Source of the DNA: Sphingomonas sp. IBVSS2
GTDB lineage: Bacteria > Pseudomonadota > Alphaproteobacteria > Sphingomonadales > Sphingomonadaceae
DNA length: 64,000 bases
Direction: 5' to 3'
Assembly: GCF_002127225.1 (NCBI RefSeq)
Contig: NZ_NFUR01000004.1
Location: 62,001 to 126,000, forward strand
The notes beneath the pieces are model-generated. The model searched no databases and was not told the DNA's origin. It saw only the letters and a program-made list of their open reading frames with translations. Every line of letters starts with the position of its first letter. The stretch's first letter is position 1. Below are positions 17,001 through 25,324 of the stretch, one piece after another. The translations under genes were made by a program, and so were the position numbers.

Positions 17001-17453
17001 ATGACCTATCCGACAAAGGCGAGCCAACCCCTGGGCGCTCTCGTGACGGTTGCGGCTTGTATGATTTCGACCTGCATTGTCGCGGCCTGTATGGCGACGG
17101 CCGGCGTGGCGCAGGCCCAGGCGCAGGCGGCGTCCCCGCTGCTGGGGGACTGGCGCGCGCATGACGGCTCGGCGGTCGCCCGTATCGCGACCTGTTCTGC
17201 AGGTGAAAGCCTCTGCGCCACCGTGATCGAAGAGCGTCTCGCGCCTGGCGATGCCTCCTCGCTCGGCCGGGTCGTTGTGCGGAACCTGCGGCCCGCGAAC
17301 GGTGGCTGGAAAGGCGAATACATCTCCGATCGTCAGGCCTTTCCGGCCCGCGCGCGCCTGGTGAACGCCGACACGATCGAGTTCCAGGTCTGCGCCGCCG
17401 CCATAGTTTGCGACACGGCGAGATATATGCGCGTGAAGGGATCGACGCGATGA
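17001..17453 (+). CDS. DUF2147-family exported protein
   Basis: Start ATG 17001 follows GAGAGACGAG. The 150-aa product has a hydrophobic N-terminus ending in a signal-peptidase site near GVAQAQAQAA, then the DUF2147 pattern: LLGDWRAHDGSAVARI, a Cys pair region (ATCSAGESLCATVI), WKGEYISD and a final MRVKG strand. Family members are small exported beta-rich proteins of unknown function. It stands alone. Confidence 0.78.
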   Translation: MTYPTKASQPLGALVTVAACMISTCIVAACMATAGVAQAQAQAASPLLGDWRAHDGSAVARIATCSAGESLCATVIEERLAPGDASSLGRVVVRNLRPANGGWKGEYISDRQAFPARARLVNADTIEFQVCAAAIVCDTARYMRVKGSTR

Positions 17454-17780
17454 CCGCCTTTGTCGGGATTGCCGTCGCCTAGGTCCGTCGGCGCGCTGAG
17501 CGGTTATGCCCACCTCGGTAACGTGAAGGGCGGGCTCATGCCGTCGATGTTCGGGGCTATCTGCCGCAGAACAGGCCCAGCGAGAAACCGGCACCGGCAA
17601 TCCGACAGGTGCCGCGGGCGGACGATTGATTGCGACGCGAACGAACGCCCGAGGATGGGTGGTTTCCAGCCGGCCTGCCTTGCGGCAGGATAGGGCACCC
17701 ACGATTGCCAAGGATGCGCGACATGTCCCGAGCCACAAACCCGAATCTGCGATTTTCCGATTTCGGTTTTGAGGTGACGG
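17454..17780. other. Gap with no supported gene
   Basis: 327 bp between the DUF2147 gene and a hypothetical gene. No frame here has both a ribosome site and a sensible composition, and I see no terminator. The last 60 bp before 17781 are AT-richer and probably hold the promoter of the next gene. Confidence 0.4.
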
Positions 17781-18143
17781 ATGTTCGAATGGATCGAGGA
17801 ATATGCCAAGCACGCCACGCTTAACTTCGGCCAGGCACTACAAGGGCTTCGATATCTGCTGACGCATCCCCGGGTGGATCGCGTCGCGGAGCGTGGCAGC
17901 CTCAAGCATGCCTGGCTTTCGCTGAAGATGCGAAGCAAGCTTGTCGCCAATGACCTGCTCTTCGCGATCTTGCCGCCACGCTGGCATCATACGCGCGAGG
18001 AATTGGCGGGTTTCCGCGCGGTGCCTTTCGGGCGCTGGTTCCAATATGGCTATTGCGCGTGGCGCTTTACCGATACCGGGTCGCTACGGGAGGATCTCTC
18101 CGGCGTGGATCGCCGATGGGATCCGCGTTGCGACGACGAATGA
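17781..18143 (+). CDS. Hypothetical protein, 120 aa
   Basis: ATG 17781 is placed 5 nt after GAGGTGA. The product is soluble, with aromatic and Arg/His-rich composition (MFEWIEEYAKHATLNFGQAL, LLFAILPPRWHHTREEL, FQYGYCAWRF). I recognise no family. It ends directly at a strong stem-loop shared with the convergent sialidase-like gene. Confidence 0.5.
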   Translation: MFEWIEEYAKHATLNFGQALQGLRYLLTHPRVDRVAERGSLKHAWLSLKMRSKLVANDLLFAILPPRWHHTREELAGFRAVPFGRWFQYGYCAWRFTDTGSLREDLSGVDRRWDPRCDDE

Positions 18144-18144
18144 A

Positions 18145-18177
18145 GGAGCTGCCCCGGCGAAGAACCGGGGCAGCTTC
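18145..18177. terminator. Strong stem-loop between convergent genes
   Basis: AGCTGCCCCGG (18147-18157) pairs perfectly with CCGGGGCAGCT (18165-18175), loop of 7 nt. It lies 2 bp after the stop of 17781-18143 and 18 bp from the stop of the convergent BNR-repeat gene. There is no long T-run, so efficiency is uncertain. Confidence 0.65.
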
Positions 18178-18194
18178 CGCGGCCCCTCCGCATT

Positions 18195-19271
18195 CTAGTC
18201 CGTCAGGCGCGCCGGATCGACGACGAGGTGGCGGATCCGCTGCCGGTTCCAGGTATAGGTGATGTGCACCAGCCCGTCGGCCGACTGGATCACCGCCGGA
18301 TAGGCATAGCCATCGGGCAGCGGCTCGGTTTCCAGCGTCAGTGCCGGGCGCCAATGCACGCCGTCGCGCGATATCGCGATGTTGAGCGGATAGCGCCTGC
18401 CGGAACCCGGTGTCTCGGGCAGTTGGGCGGCGTGATTATAGACGATCAGCTGGCGCCCGTCCCTCAGCGTCACGGCATCGGTGCCCGAATTGGGATTGGG
18501 AAGGTCGACGGCGAACAGCTTGCCCCAGCTCTTCCCATTGTCGGCCGACTGGGTTGCCGCCAGCACGCCCTCGCGCGTGCGGGCGATCGCTTCCAGCCTG
18601 CCGCCGGGCAGGAACAAGATGCTGGGCTGGATGGCGTCGAAACGCGCGTCGGGATCGACGGGGGCGGTTGCCGACCAGTGCCTGCCCGCATCCTCGCTGC
18701 GCTCGAAATGCAGCTTCCAGCGCCCGCTGTCTTCATCCTCGGTGCTCGACGGTGAAAGCCAGGCGCCGCCGTCCAGTATGACCGGCTTGTTCTTGATCGG
18801 GCCGAGAATGCCTGCCGGCAGCCGCTGCGCCTCGCCCCAGCTGCGCCCGCCGTCGGTGGAGGCGATCACCATGCCCCACCAGCGCTGCGGGCTGGGGCCG
18901 ACCTTGTAGTAGAGATGCAGCGGCCCGGCCGGATCCTGGAAGAGGACGGGGTTCCAGGTCGGCAGGCGGGTGCCGTCCGGCTGGATGCCGTTGGCGACCG
19001 ATTTCGGCGTCTCCCAGCCCCTTGCACCGCGCCGCGCGAACCAGATCTCGACGTCCGGACTCCGTTCGTGCGTGCCGCCGAACCAGGCAGCGGCGAGCGT
19101 GCCGTCCGGGGTCTGCACGATCGTCGAGGCATGGCTCTGCGGATAGGGCGCGGCCTGATAGATGAACTCGCGCAGCAGCACCGCGCCCTGCTCCGGCGCG
19201 GCAGCCAGGGGGGCGTCCCTCGGTATCGCCGAAATCGGGAGGGCCATGGCAAGCATCAGGATGCGAATCAT
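18195..19271 (-). CDS. Sialidase-like BNR-repeat exported protein
   Basis: I start at ATG 19271, which puts the signal peptide (MIRILMLAMALPISA) at the N-terminus; total 358 aa. Four Asp-box-type repeats are visible: STDGGRSWG, SEDAGRHWS, SADNGKSWG and SRDGVHW, spaced as in six-bladed sialidase propellers. An early region (SHASTIVQTPDGTLAAAWFG) matches the F/YRIP-equivalent start of this fold, and Glu/Tyr/Arg candidates exist. Likely periplasmic or outer-membrane exo-sialidase-family hydrolase or binding protein; the sugar is unknown. Confidence 0.82.
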   Translation of the reverse strand: MIRILMLAMALPISAIPRDAPLAAAPEQGAVLLREFIYQAAPYPQSHASTIVQTPDGTLAAAWFGGTHERSPDVEIWFARRGARGWETPKSVANGIQPDGTRLPTWNPVLFQDPAGPLHLYYKVGPSPQRWWGMVIASTDGGRSWGEAQRLPAGILGPIKNKPVILDGGAWLSPSSTEDEDSGRWKLHFERSEDAGRHWSATAPVDPDARFDAIQPSILFLPGGRLEAIARTREGVLAATQSADNGKSWGKLFAVDLPNPNSGTDAVTLRDGRQLIVYNHAAQLPETPGSGRRYPLNIAISRDGVHWRPALTLETEPLPDGYAYPAVIQSADGLVHITYTWNRQRIRHLVVDPARLTD

Positions 19272-19350
19272 CGGGAAGGCTGCCTTTCTCGCGGACGAGG
19301 AGGGGGATTGCACAGGGTGCCGCCGCGCGGAGGCGCCGGCCCCGGCCCCC

Positions 19351-21420
19351 TCAATAGATCCCGTCGATCTCCACCGTCAGCCGCGGCGCCGGCGGCGCGA
19401 GCAACAGGCTGGTGCGCTTGGCATTGGCGAGTTCGTCCGCCCGCAGCCGATTATAGCGGTCCTTCGAAGCCGCGGTGGCATCGGCGCCGTCGCGCAGGAT
19501 CGTCGGCTTGAGGAAGATGAACAGCGTGCGCTTCTGGTGCGTCTCGCGCCGGCTCTTGAACAGCTCGCCCACGATCGGGATGTCGCCCAGGATCGGCACC
19601 TGCTGGCGCGTGTCCTGGAAATCGTCGGCGGTGAGGCCGCCGAGCACGATCGTCTGGCCATTGTCGGCGAGCACGGTGGTGGTGATCGCACGGCGATTGG
19701 TGACGAGGTCGGACGCCGCCTTGGTCTGCGCCTCGGCGATCGAGGAGGCTTCCTGGTTCACCTGGAGCCGGATCGTGTCGCCGGCATTGATCCGCGGCAG
19801 CACCCGCAGCGTGATGCCCACATCCTTGCGCTCGATCGTGGTGTACGGGTTCACGGTCGAGGAATTGGTCAGGATCGAGCCGGTGAGGAACGGCACGTTC
19901 TGGCCCGAGACGAACTCGCCCGCGACATTGTCGAGCACGGTGAGCTGCGGGGTGGAGAGCAGGTTCGCGCGGGTCGAGGTGCCGAGCGCCTGGACCAGGA
20001 TCGAGAAGTCGTTGCCGATCGCGAAATTGGCATTGAGGCCGGTGCCGATCGCCCCGGCCGCCGGCACCTTGAGCGCGGTCAGGATCTGGCCCAGGGAGAC
20101 ACCGGACTGCGTGAAGGACGTCGCCACGCCCTTCACCTGGTTGATCACCGCGCCGCTGGTGCCGATCTGCACGCCCAGCGCCTCGGCGTCGTCGCCGGTG
20201 ATCTCGGCGATCGCCGCTTCGATCAGCACCTGCGGGCGGCGCACGTCGAGATCGGTGATCAGCGGCTCGATCGAAGCGATCGCCGCCGGCGTGCCGCGGA
20301 TCACCACCGCGTTGAGCTCCGGGGCCGGCTGCACGGTCAGGTCCGGCGTGGAGAAGCCCTTGGGCGTCTGCGTCTGCACGCTCTGCATCGTCGTGCCGCT
20401 GGTGTTGGCGCTCTGCATCGCGCTGCCGATGCCGCCGCTGGTCGAGGCCGCGCTGTTGGGCAGCGCCGAGAGATTCTGGTTGTTCTGGCTCAGCCGCGCG
20501 AACGGGTTGGAATTGCCATTGCCCAGGCTGGTCGCGATTGGATTGTCGGCGCTGTCGCCCTGGCCGAGCACACCGCGCAGCACGTTGGTCACGGTCTCGG
20601 CATCGGCATAGTTCAGGCGGAACATGCGGGTGATCGGCGTCGCGCCGCCCGGCTGGTCGAGCGAGATCAGCATCTTGCGCGCCTCGGCGACCGAGGCGGG
20701 CGTGCCGCGCACGATCACCGTGTTGCTGCGCGCATCGGCCGCCACGCGCGTGCCTTCGCCCAGCACCGTCTGGAGCGACTGGGCCACGTCGGTCGCGTTG
20801 CCGTTCTTCATCGCCAGCGTGAAGAAGGTCGCGCCGCTGCCGCCGTCGAGCTGGCGGGCGATCGCCTCCACCCGGCGGACATTGTCGGCATAGTCGGTGA
20901 TCACCACGGCATTGGGCGTGCTCAGCGGCTCGACGCTGCCGAAGGTCGCGACCAGCGGGCGCACCACGCGGGCGACGTCCGCCGCCGGCACGTTCTGCAG
21001 CCGCACCATCCGCGTCACCAGCTCCTGGCCCGATACGCCCCGGCTCGGGATGCCGCCGTCGCGCACCGCATTGGCCGCCGGCACGATCCGCCAGGCCCGG
21101 CCCGAGCGCACCGCCGCGAAGCCGTTGGCGCGCAGCACCGACTGGAATAATTCCCACACGCCGGACGGCGACAGCGGCGTGGAGGAAGTGACGGTCACCA
21201 CGCCCTTCACGGCCGGATCGAGGATCAGCGTGCGGCCGGTGATGCGCGAGATCTGGTCGGCGACATCGGAAATCTCGACGCCGCGCATGTTCACCACCAC
21301 GTCGCCGGTGCCGGCATCCTGCGGCGCGGGTGCGGAGCCAGGCGCGGTCTGGGCGACGGCGACCGTATCGAGGGCGATCCCGGCGAGCGCGAGGGCGGCG
21401 ATGGCGGAGCGAATCTTCAC
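19351..21420 (-). CDS. gspD: Type II secretion system secretin GspD
   Basis: A 689-aa outer-membrane secretin. After the signal peptide (residues 1-24) come domain N0 (VVVNMRGVEISDVADQISRI), N1 and N2 (IVRGTPASVAEARKMLISLD), N3 with a Ser/Asn-Gly-rich insertion (residues about 300-345), and the secretin core (RRPQVLIEAAIAEITGDD, VPFLTGS, VGITLRVLPRIN, VPILGDIPIVGELFKS). The gene leads a leftward set D-C-I-H-G in opposite order of transcription (G-H-I-C-D). It forms the outer-membrane channel for folded exoproteins. Confidence 0.95.
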   Translation of the reverse strand: MKIRSAIAALALAGIALDTVAVAQTAPGSAPAPQDAGTGDVVVNMRGVEISDVADQISRITGRTLILDPAVKGVVTVTSSTPLSPSGVWELFQSVLRANGFAAVRSGRAWRIVPAANAVRDGGIPSRGVSGQELVTRMVRLQNVPAADVARVVRPLVATFGSVEPLSTPNAVVITDYADNVRRVEAIARQLDGGSGATFFTLAMKNGNATDVAQSLQTVLGEGTRVAADARSNTVIVRGTPASVAEARKMLISLDQPGGATPITRMFRLNYADAETVTNVLRGVLGQGDSADNPIATSLGNGNSNPFARLSQNNQNLSALPNSAASTSGGIGSAMQSANTSGTTMQSVQTQTPKGFSTPDLTVQPAPELNAVVIRGTPAAIASIEPLITDLDVRRPQVLIEAAIAEITGDDAEALGVQIGTSGAVINQVKGVATSFTQSGVSLGQILTALKVPAAGAIGTGLNANFAIGNDFSILVQALGTSTRANLLSTPQLTVLDNVAGEFVSGQNVPFLTGSILTNSSTVNPYTTIERKDVGITLRVLPRINAGDTIRLQVNQEASSIAEAQTKAASDLVTNRRAITTTVLADNGQTIVLGGLTADDFQDTRQQVPILGDIPIVGELFKSRRETHQKRTLFIFLKPTILRDGADATAASKDRYNRLRADELANAKRTSLLLAPPAPRLTVEIDGIY

Positions 21421-21431
21421 GGGGAGTCTTT

Positions 21432-22262
21432 CTAGCGGAGCGGCAGGGTAAGCGTCAGCCGCTTCCCGTCGCGCAGGACCTGGATCTGGGCGGAACCGCT
21501 CGCCTGGGCCGCCGCGAAGGCGCCCTGCGCGGCAGTGGGATCGGATAGCGAGGTGCCGTTGACCGACTGGATGACGTCGCCCGCCACCATGCCCGGCGGG
21601 CCATTGTCGCCGATGCGATAGCCGCCCGATACGGGCGTCGCGTCGAAGCGCTGGAGGATGCCGGCTACGGTCGCCTGGGGCGGCGCGGGGGCGGGGGCGG
21701 GCGGTGCGCCCGGCGTGCGGGCCGGCGGCGGCGCGCCTGGTGCGGTCACCGGGTTGGCGGCGGGAGCGGTCGGCCGGCCGGCGGCGGCGGCCTGGCGCTG
21801 CTCGGGCGTCAGCGTCGGATCGGGGAAGGCGAGGAACTCGCTCCGCCCGCCGCTGGCCAGGATCACCCGCTCGGGCAGGATCGCCCGGATCGTCGCGCCT
21901 TCGACATTGTCGCCCACTTTATAGGTCTTTGGCGGCTGCCCGCTCACCGAGATGAACGCGGTCGAGAGCTCGGCCGGGTTCGCCGCGATCACGCCCTTCA
22001 GCTCCAGGGGCAGGCCGGTCGCCTGGCCGGCCTCGGAAGCCGGCGCCTTGCCGAACGGCGCGAGCGCCACCGCTGCGGCGATGTCCGGCACCATGGCCGG
22101 GCCGCTGCCGCCCGAGGGCACGGTGATCGCGCCGGTGCCGGCATGGCCGGCGATCCGCCAGGTGAGGCCGGCGAGCGCCACCGCCACCGAGACGACCATC
22201 GCGCCGGTGAACAGGTTGAGCCCGATGCGCGCCTGGCGCGGGGTGAGGGTGAGGGCGGCCAT
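21432..22262 (-). CDS. gspC: Type II secretion system protein GspC (PDZ-containing)
   Basis: ATG 22262 overlaps the TAA of gspI (TAATG). The 276-aa protein has a short cytosolic tail, one transmembrane helix (about 15-37), the HR domain (LPLELKGVIAANPAELS... TYKVGDNVEGATIRAI), a Pro/Ala linker (about 165-200), and a C-terminal PDZ domain (GYRIGDNGPPGMVAGDVIQS). It connects the inner-membrane platform to the secretin GspD immediately downstream. Confidence 0.92.
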   Translation of the reverse strand: MAALTLTPRQARIGLNLFTGAMVVSVAVALAGLTWRIAGHAGTGAITVPSGGSGPAMVPDIAAAVALAPFGKAPASEAGQATGLPLELKGVIAANPAELSTAFISVSGQPPKTYKVGDNVEGATIRAILPERVILASGGRSEFLAFPDPTLTPEQRQAAAAGRPTAPAANPVTAPGAPPPARTPGAPPAPAPAPPQATVAGILQRFDATPVSGGYRIGDNGPPGMVAGDVIQSVNGTSLSDPTAAQGAFAAAQASGSAQIQVLRDGKRLTLTLPLR

Positions 22263-22711
22263 TACAGCTTGCGTCCGTCCACGAAGCCGTCGAGCGATGC
22301 AAGCGCGCTCTTCTCGGCGCCGGCGAATACCTCGATGCGGACGCGCTCGATCTCCGGATCGTCGGTCCGCCGCCGCGCGACCGCGACGCGCCACTGCTGG
22401 CCCATCATCTCCACCTGCTCCCGGCCCGGCGCACGCGCCTCCAGTTCGGCGAGCCGGTTCTCGGCGACCCACATGGCAGTGGTGCGGCGTTCCATCGCCC
22501 GCGTGGAATCGATGTGCGATTCCACCGTGCGCATCAGGCCCACCGTGGCGATGGCGAGCACCGCGAGCGCGACCAGCGCCTCGATCAATGAAAAGCCGGC
22601 ATCCTCCTCCCGGCCCCGATCCGTCACCCCGGCGAATGCCGGGATCCCAGGCGAAGGCGCTGGCGGCACGAGGTCCCGGCTTTCGCCGGGATGACGGGAT
22701 ATTGCGGGCAT
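22262..22711 (-). CDS. gspI: Type II secretion minor pseudopilin GspI, leader built from a repeat element
   Basis: The 149-aa frame starting at ATG 22711 (overlapping the gspH stop, TGATG) contains the prepilin motif DAG/FSLIEALVALAVLAIAT with Glu5 of the mature protein. The first 30 residues (MPAISRHPGESRDLVPP... PAFAGVT) are the translation of a REP-like palindrome (22621-22697). A GTG at 22627 would give a conventional 11-residue leader (VTDRGREEDAG) and may be the ancestral or true start, though its SD is poor. Minor pseudopilin that helps cap the pseudopilus with GspJ and GspK. Confidence 0.87.
   Translation of the reverse strand: MPAISRHPGESRDLVPPAPSPGIPAFAGVTDRGREEDAGFSLIEALVALAVLAIATVGLMRTVESHIDSTRAMERRTTAMWVAENRLAELEARAPGREQVEMMGQQWRVAVARRRTDDPEIERVRIEVFAGAEKSALASLDGFVDGRKL
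22621..22697. repeat. REP-like palindromic element inside the gspI 5' end
   Basis: Outer arms CCGTCACCCCGGCGAATGCC (22621-22640) and GGCTTTCGCCGGGATGACGG (22678-22697) pair imperfectly around a 37-bp centre. The same layout recurs at 28197-28273, and hairpin-only versions occur at 41319 and 42753. Here it is translated in-frame. Confidence 0.8.
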
Positions 22712-23193
22712 CACAGCACCCCCATCGGGAACGCCCGCACGGTCATCCCGTCATAGACGACGGTCCAGCGCTTCTGCCCGCTCTCGATCACCGCCTGCAT
22801 CGGCTTGCCCGCGCCGTCAACGCCGAGCACCACCGGCGGCTGCACGTTCAGCGTCATCACCATGCCGCCCGGCAGCTTGTGGAAGCCGAACGCATCGTCG
22901 GTGCGCGGCACGGCCTTGCCGTCGGCGCTCACCATCGCGAAGCCATAGCCGTTCTTCCGCACGGTGAAGGCGATCGTCCTGTCGGCGAGCATCGCGTCGT
23001 CCGCGGCGGCCTGGAGCCGTGTCGCCAGCCGGCGCGCCTCGGTCTCCACGCTCGGCGCGCGCGTCACCGATCCCATGCCGAGCGCCACGGCACCGGCCAT
23101 CACGCCGATGATGACCAGCACGATCATCATCTCGATCAGCGTCATGCCGTCCTCGGAGGGGCGGCGACGCATCGCGATGCCGGCCCCCCGCAT
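22711..23193 (-). CDS. gspH: Type II secretion minor pseudopilin GspH
   Basis: A 160-aa protein with a prepilin leader ending SEDG and the mature start MTLIEMMIVLVIIGVMAG (Gly16/Met17, Glu at +5). The usual Phe +1 is replaced by Met, which prepilin peptidase tolerates. The globular domain has the GspH beta pattern (RTIAFTVRKNGYGFAM). Start ATG 23193 lies 5 bp after the gspG stop; ATG 23172 is also possible. Sits at the top of the pseudopilus. Confidence 0.88.
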   Translation of the reverse strand: MRGAGIAMRRRPSEDGMTLIEMMIVLVIIGVMAGAVALGMGSVTRAPSVETEARRLATRLQAAADDAMLADRTIAFTVRKNGYGFAMVSADGKAVPRTDDAFGFHKLPGGMVMTLNVQPPVVLGVDGAGKPMQAVIESGQKRWTVVYDGMTVRAFPMGVL

Positions 23194-23198
23194 GCAGC

Positions 23199-23678
23199 TC
23201 AGCCCTTGCCTTCGATATCGGCGTCCACGCCTTCGCCGCCGGGCTTGCCGTCCTTGCCGAGCGAGCGGATCGTGAAGCTGCCGCCCTCGGACCGATATTC
23301 GTACGGCTTGCCCCAGGCGTCGAGCGCGGGCGCGGAGAGATAGCCGCCCTGCGGGAAAGTCGCGGGCAGCGGGGGCGTGGTGGTCTTCTCGACCAGCGCC
23401 TTCAGGCCCTGCTCGGTGGTGGGATAGTCGCCATTGTCGAGCCGGTACATCTTGAGCGCGCCCGAGATGGTGGCGATGTTGCTCTTGGTGGCGGTGACCT
23501 TCGCCTCGTCGGGGCGGCCCATCACGTTCGCGGCGACGAGCCCGGCGACGATCGCGATGATCACCAGCACGATCATCATTTCGATGAGCGTCAGGCCGGC
23601 CTCGCCATCGGGAACGGCGTGCTTGCGGTCATGCACCTTAGGTGCGATGTCATGGAACTGTTTCAAAACTATGCGCAT
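23199..23678 (-). CDS. gspG: Type II secretion major pseudopilin GspG
   Basis: The prepilin motif GEAG/LTLIEMMIVLVIIAIVAG is followed by the GspG-specific sequence LDNGDYPTTEQGLKALVEK, AWGKPYEYRS and LGKDGKPGGEG (the C-terminal calcium loop). +1 is Leu rather than Phe. The start is uncertain: ATG 23678 gives a 28-residue leader, while GTG 23636 gives a more typical 14-residue one; neither has a strong SD. Product polymerises into the pseudopilus. First gene of the leftward G-H-I-C-D transcript, diverging from gspL. Confidence 0.9.
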   Translation of the reverse strand: MRIVLKQFHDIAPKVHDRKHAVPDGEAGLTLIEMMIVLVIIAIVAGLVAANVMGRPDEAKVTATKSNIATISGALKMYRLDNGDYPTTEQGLKALVEKTTTPPLPATFPQGGYLSAPALDAWGKPYEYRSEGGSFTIRSLGKDGKPGGEGVDADIEGKG

Positions 23679-23717
23679 CCCCGCCCCATGCGTCCTGCCC
23701 ATGAAGCAAATGTGACA

Positions 23718-24830
23718 ATGAGCCCAAACACCAGGGGTGCGTCCGACCCATCAGAGCCGCCCGCCGCGGGCGTGTGGACGCTGGCGGGTGACCGCCTGAT
23801 CATAGCCGCGCGGGACTGGCCCGCAACCATTCTCGTCCCCACCGGGCAGGTGCGGCTGCTGGCGGTCGATCTGCCGCTGCCCAGCCATGCCAAGCGCGTC
23901 GCGGCCCTGCCCTTTGCCATCGAGGACCGAATCGCCGAGCCGGTCGATTCGGTGCATCTCGCGCTCGGCGACCAGATCGCGCCGGGCCGCTATCTGGTCG
24001 GCGTCGTTCGCCACGAAGCGATGGCGCGCTGGATCGCCCAGGCCGAAGAGGCCGGCATCGGCCATGCCGCGATGGTTCCCGAGGTGCTGACCATGGCGCG
24101 CCCGGCCGAAGGCTGGGCTGTGTCGCAGGCCGGCGGTCGCGCCGCGGTGCGCGATGCGGAAGGGACCGGCTTCGAAGTTCCCGCCGACTTGCTCCGGCCC
24201 GCCTGGGAAGCTGCCGGGCGTCCGAGCGTCACCAGCTATGGCGAGCGCCTGCCCGACGACATGCAGAAGGGCGCCGCCATGCGCGATCCCGCCGCCGCCG
24301 GACCTGCCGCGGGCGCGGCCGTCGCCACGCTCGACCTGCGCCAGGGCGCCTATGCGGTGCGCAGGGTCGCGGGCTCCGGCCTGTGGCGCAAGTTCGTCTG
24401 GGTCGCCGCGATCGGCGCCGCCGCGCATGCCGTGATCGCGCTGGGCGACGTGATCATGCTGCGCAACATCGCCGACCGGCGCGAGGCGGAGGCGCGGGCC
24501 ACGGCCTCGCTCGCTGCGCCCGGCGTGGCGCTGGGCGACGATCTCGCCAATTCGATCACCGGCATGTTGCCGGCCGGCGGCGGCGCGCGGGTGCCGCAGC
24601 CGTTCGTGCCGCTCGTCACGCGCGTCTCGGGCGCGCTCGGCCCACTGGCCGGCTCGTTCGCGGTGCGGGCGATGACCTTCGAAGGCAAGCTGCTCACGCT
24701 CGATCTCGACGCCTCGCCCGATACGGATCTGGCATCGCGGATCGAGGCGACACTCAAAGGTGCCGGGGTAGGGGCGCGAGTCGTCCGCTCGCCCGAAGGC
24801 GCGATCCGCATTACGGCGAGTGCCGCATGA
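23718..24830 (+). CDS. gspL: Type II secretion system protein GspL
   Basis: A 370-aa bitopic protein: an N-terminal cytosolic actin-like domain (WTLAGDRLIIAARDWPATIL, HAKRVAALPFAIEDRIAEPV, VDSVHLALGD), a membrane helix at about 245-268 (FVWVAAIGAAAHAVIALGDV) and a C-terminal periplasmic ferredoxin-like domain (VRAMTFEGKLLTLDLDASPD). Start ATG 23718 or 23688; neither has an evident SD, and the mRNA may be almost leaderless. Recruits the GspE ATPase. Overlaps gspM by ATGA. Confidence 0.88.
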   Translation: MSPNTRGASDPSEPPAAGVWTLAGDRLIIAARDWPATILVPTGQVRLLAVDLPLPSHAKRVAALPFAIEDRIAEPVDSVHLALGDQIAPGRYLVGVVRHEAMARWIAQAEEAGIGHAAMVPEVLTMARPAEGWAVSQAGGRAAVRDAEGTGFEVPADLLRPAWEAAGRPSVTSYGERLPDDMQKGAAMRDPAAAGPAAGAAVATLDLRQGAYAVRRVAGSGLWRKFVWVAAIGAAAHAVIALGDVIMLRNIADRREAEARATASLAAPGVALGDDLANSITGMLPAGGGARVPQPFVPLVTRVSGALGPLAGSFAVRAMTFEGKLLTLDLDASPDTDLASRIEATLKGAGVGARVVRSPEGAIRITASAA

Positions 24831-25324
24831 GACTGATTCTCGCCCGCATGCCGGCGCTCGACGCCGCGCTGATCCGCTTCGACGGCTGGCGGACCGGCCG
24901 CAGCCGCCGCGAGCAGGCCATGCTCGCCATCCTGGCCCTGTTCCTCGCCGCGCTGGTGCTGGTCTATGGCGTGATCAAGCCGCTCCAGGCCGCGCGTGCC
25001 TCGGCGCTGCAGGACATCCGCACCTATGAGACGCTCACCGCGCGCATCCGCGCCGCGGGCACGCTTTCGCCGGGCCAGCCCCAGCGCCGCCAGGGCTCGC
25101 CGGCCGATGTGATCAACGGCTCCATGGGAAGCTTCGGCCTCGCCGCGACCGTCGCGCCGATCCCGGACGGCGCGCGCGCGACGATCGCCGATGGCAGCTA
25201 TGATTCGGTCATGGCCTGGCTCGCCGATCTCTCCGCGACCAGCAGCCTGCGCATCCGGCGGGTCGACCTCCAGCGCCGCCCGGAGCCGGGCCGGGTAAGC
25301 GCCACCGTGGATTTCGGCGGATGA
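24827..25324 (+). CDS. gspM: Type II secretion system protein GspM
   Basis: A 165-aa inner-membrane protein with ATG 24827 overlapping the gspL stop. A transmembrane segment (residues about 32-50, MLAILALFLAALVLVYGVI) is followed by a helical stalk and a periplasmic domain (GLAATVAPIPDGARATI, LRIRRVDLQRRPEPGRV). Partner of GspL in the assembly platform. Overlaps gspE by ATGA, so the set is translationally coupled. Confidence 0.9.
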   Translation: MRLILARMPALDAALIRFDGWRTGRSRREQAMLAILALFLAALVLVYGVIKPLQAARASALQDIRTYETLTARIRAAGTLSPGQPQRRQGSPADVINGSMGSFGLAATVAPIPDGARATIADGSYDSVMAWLADLSATSSLRIRRVDLQRRPEPGRVSATVDFGG

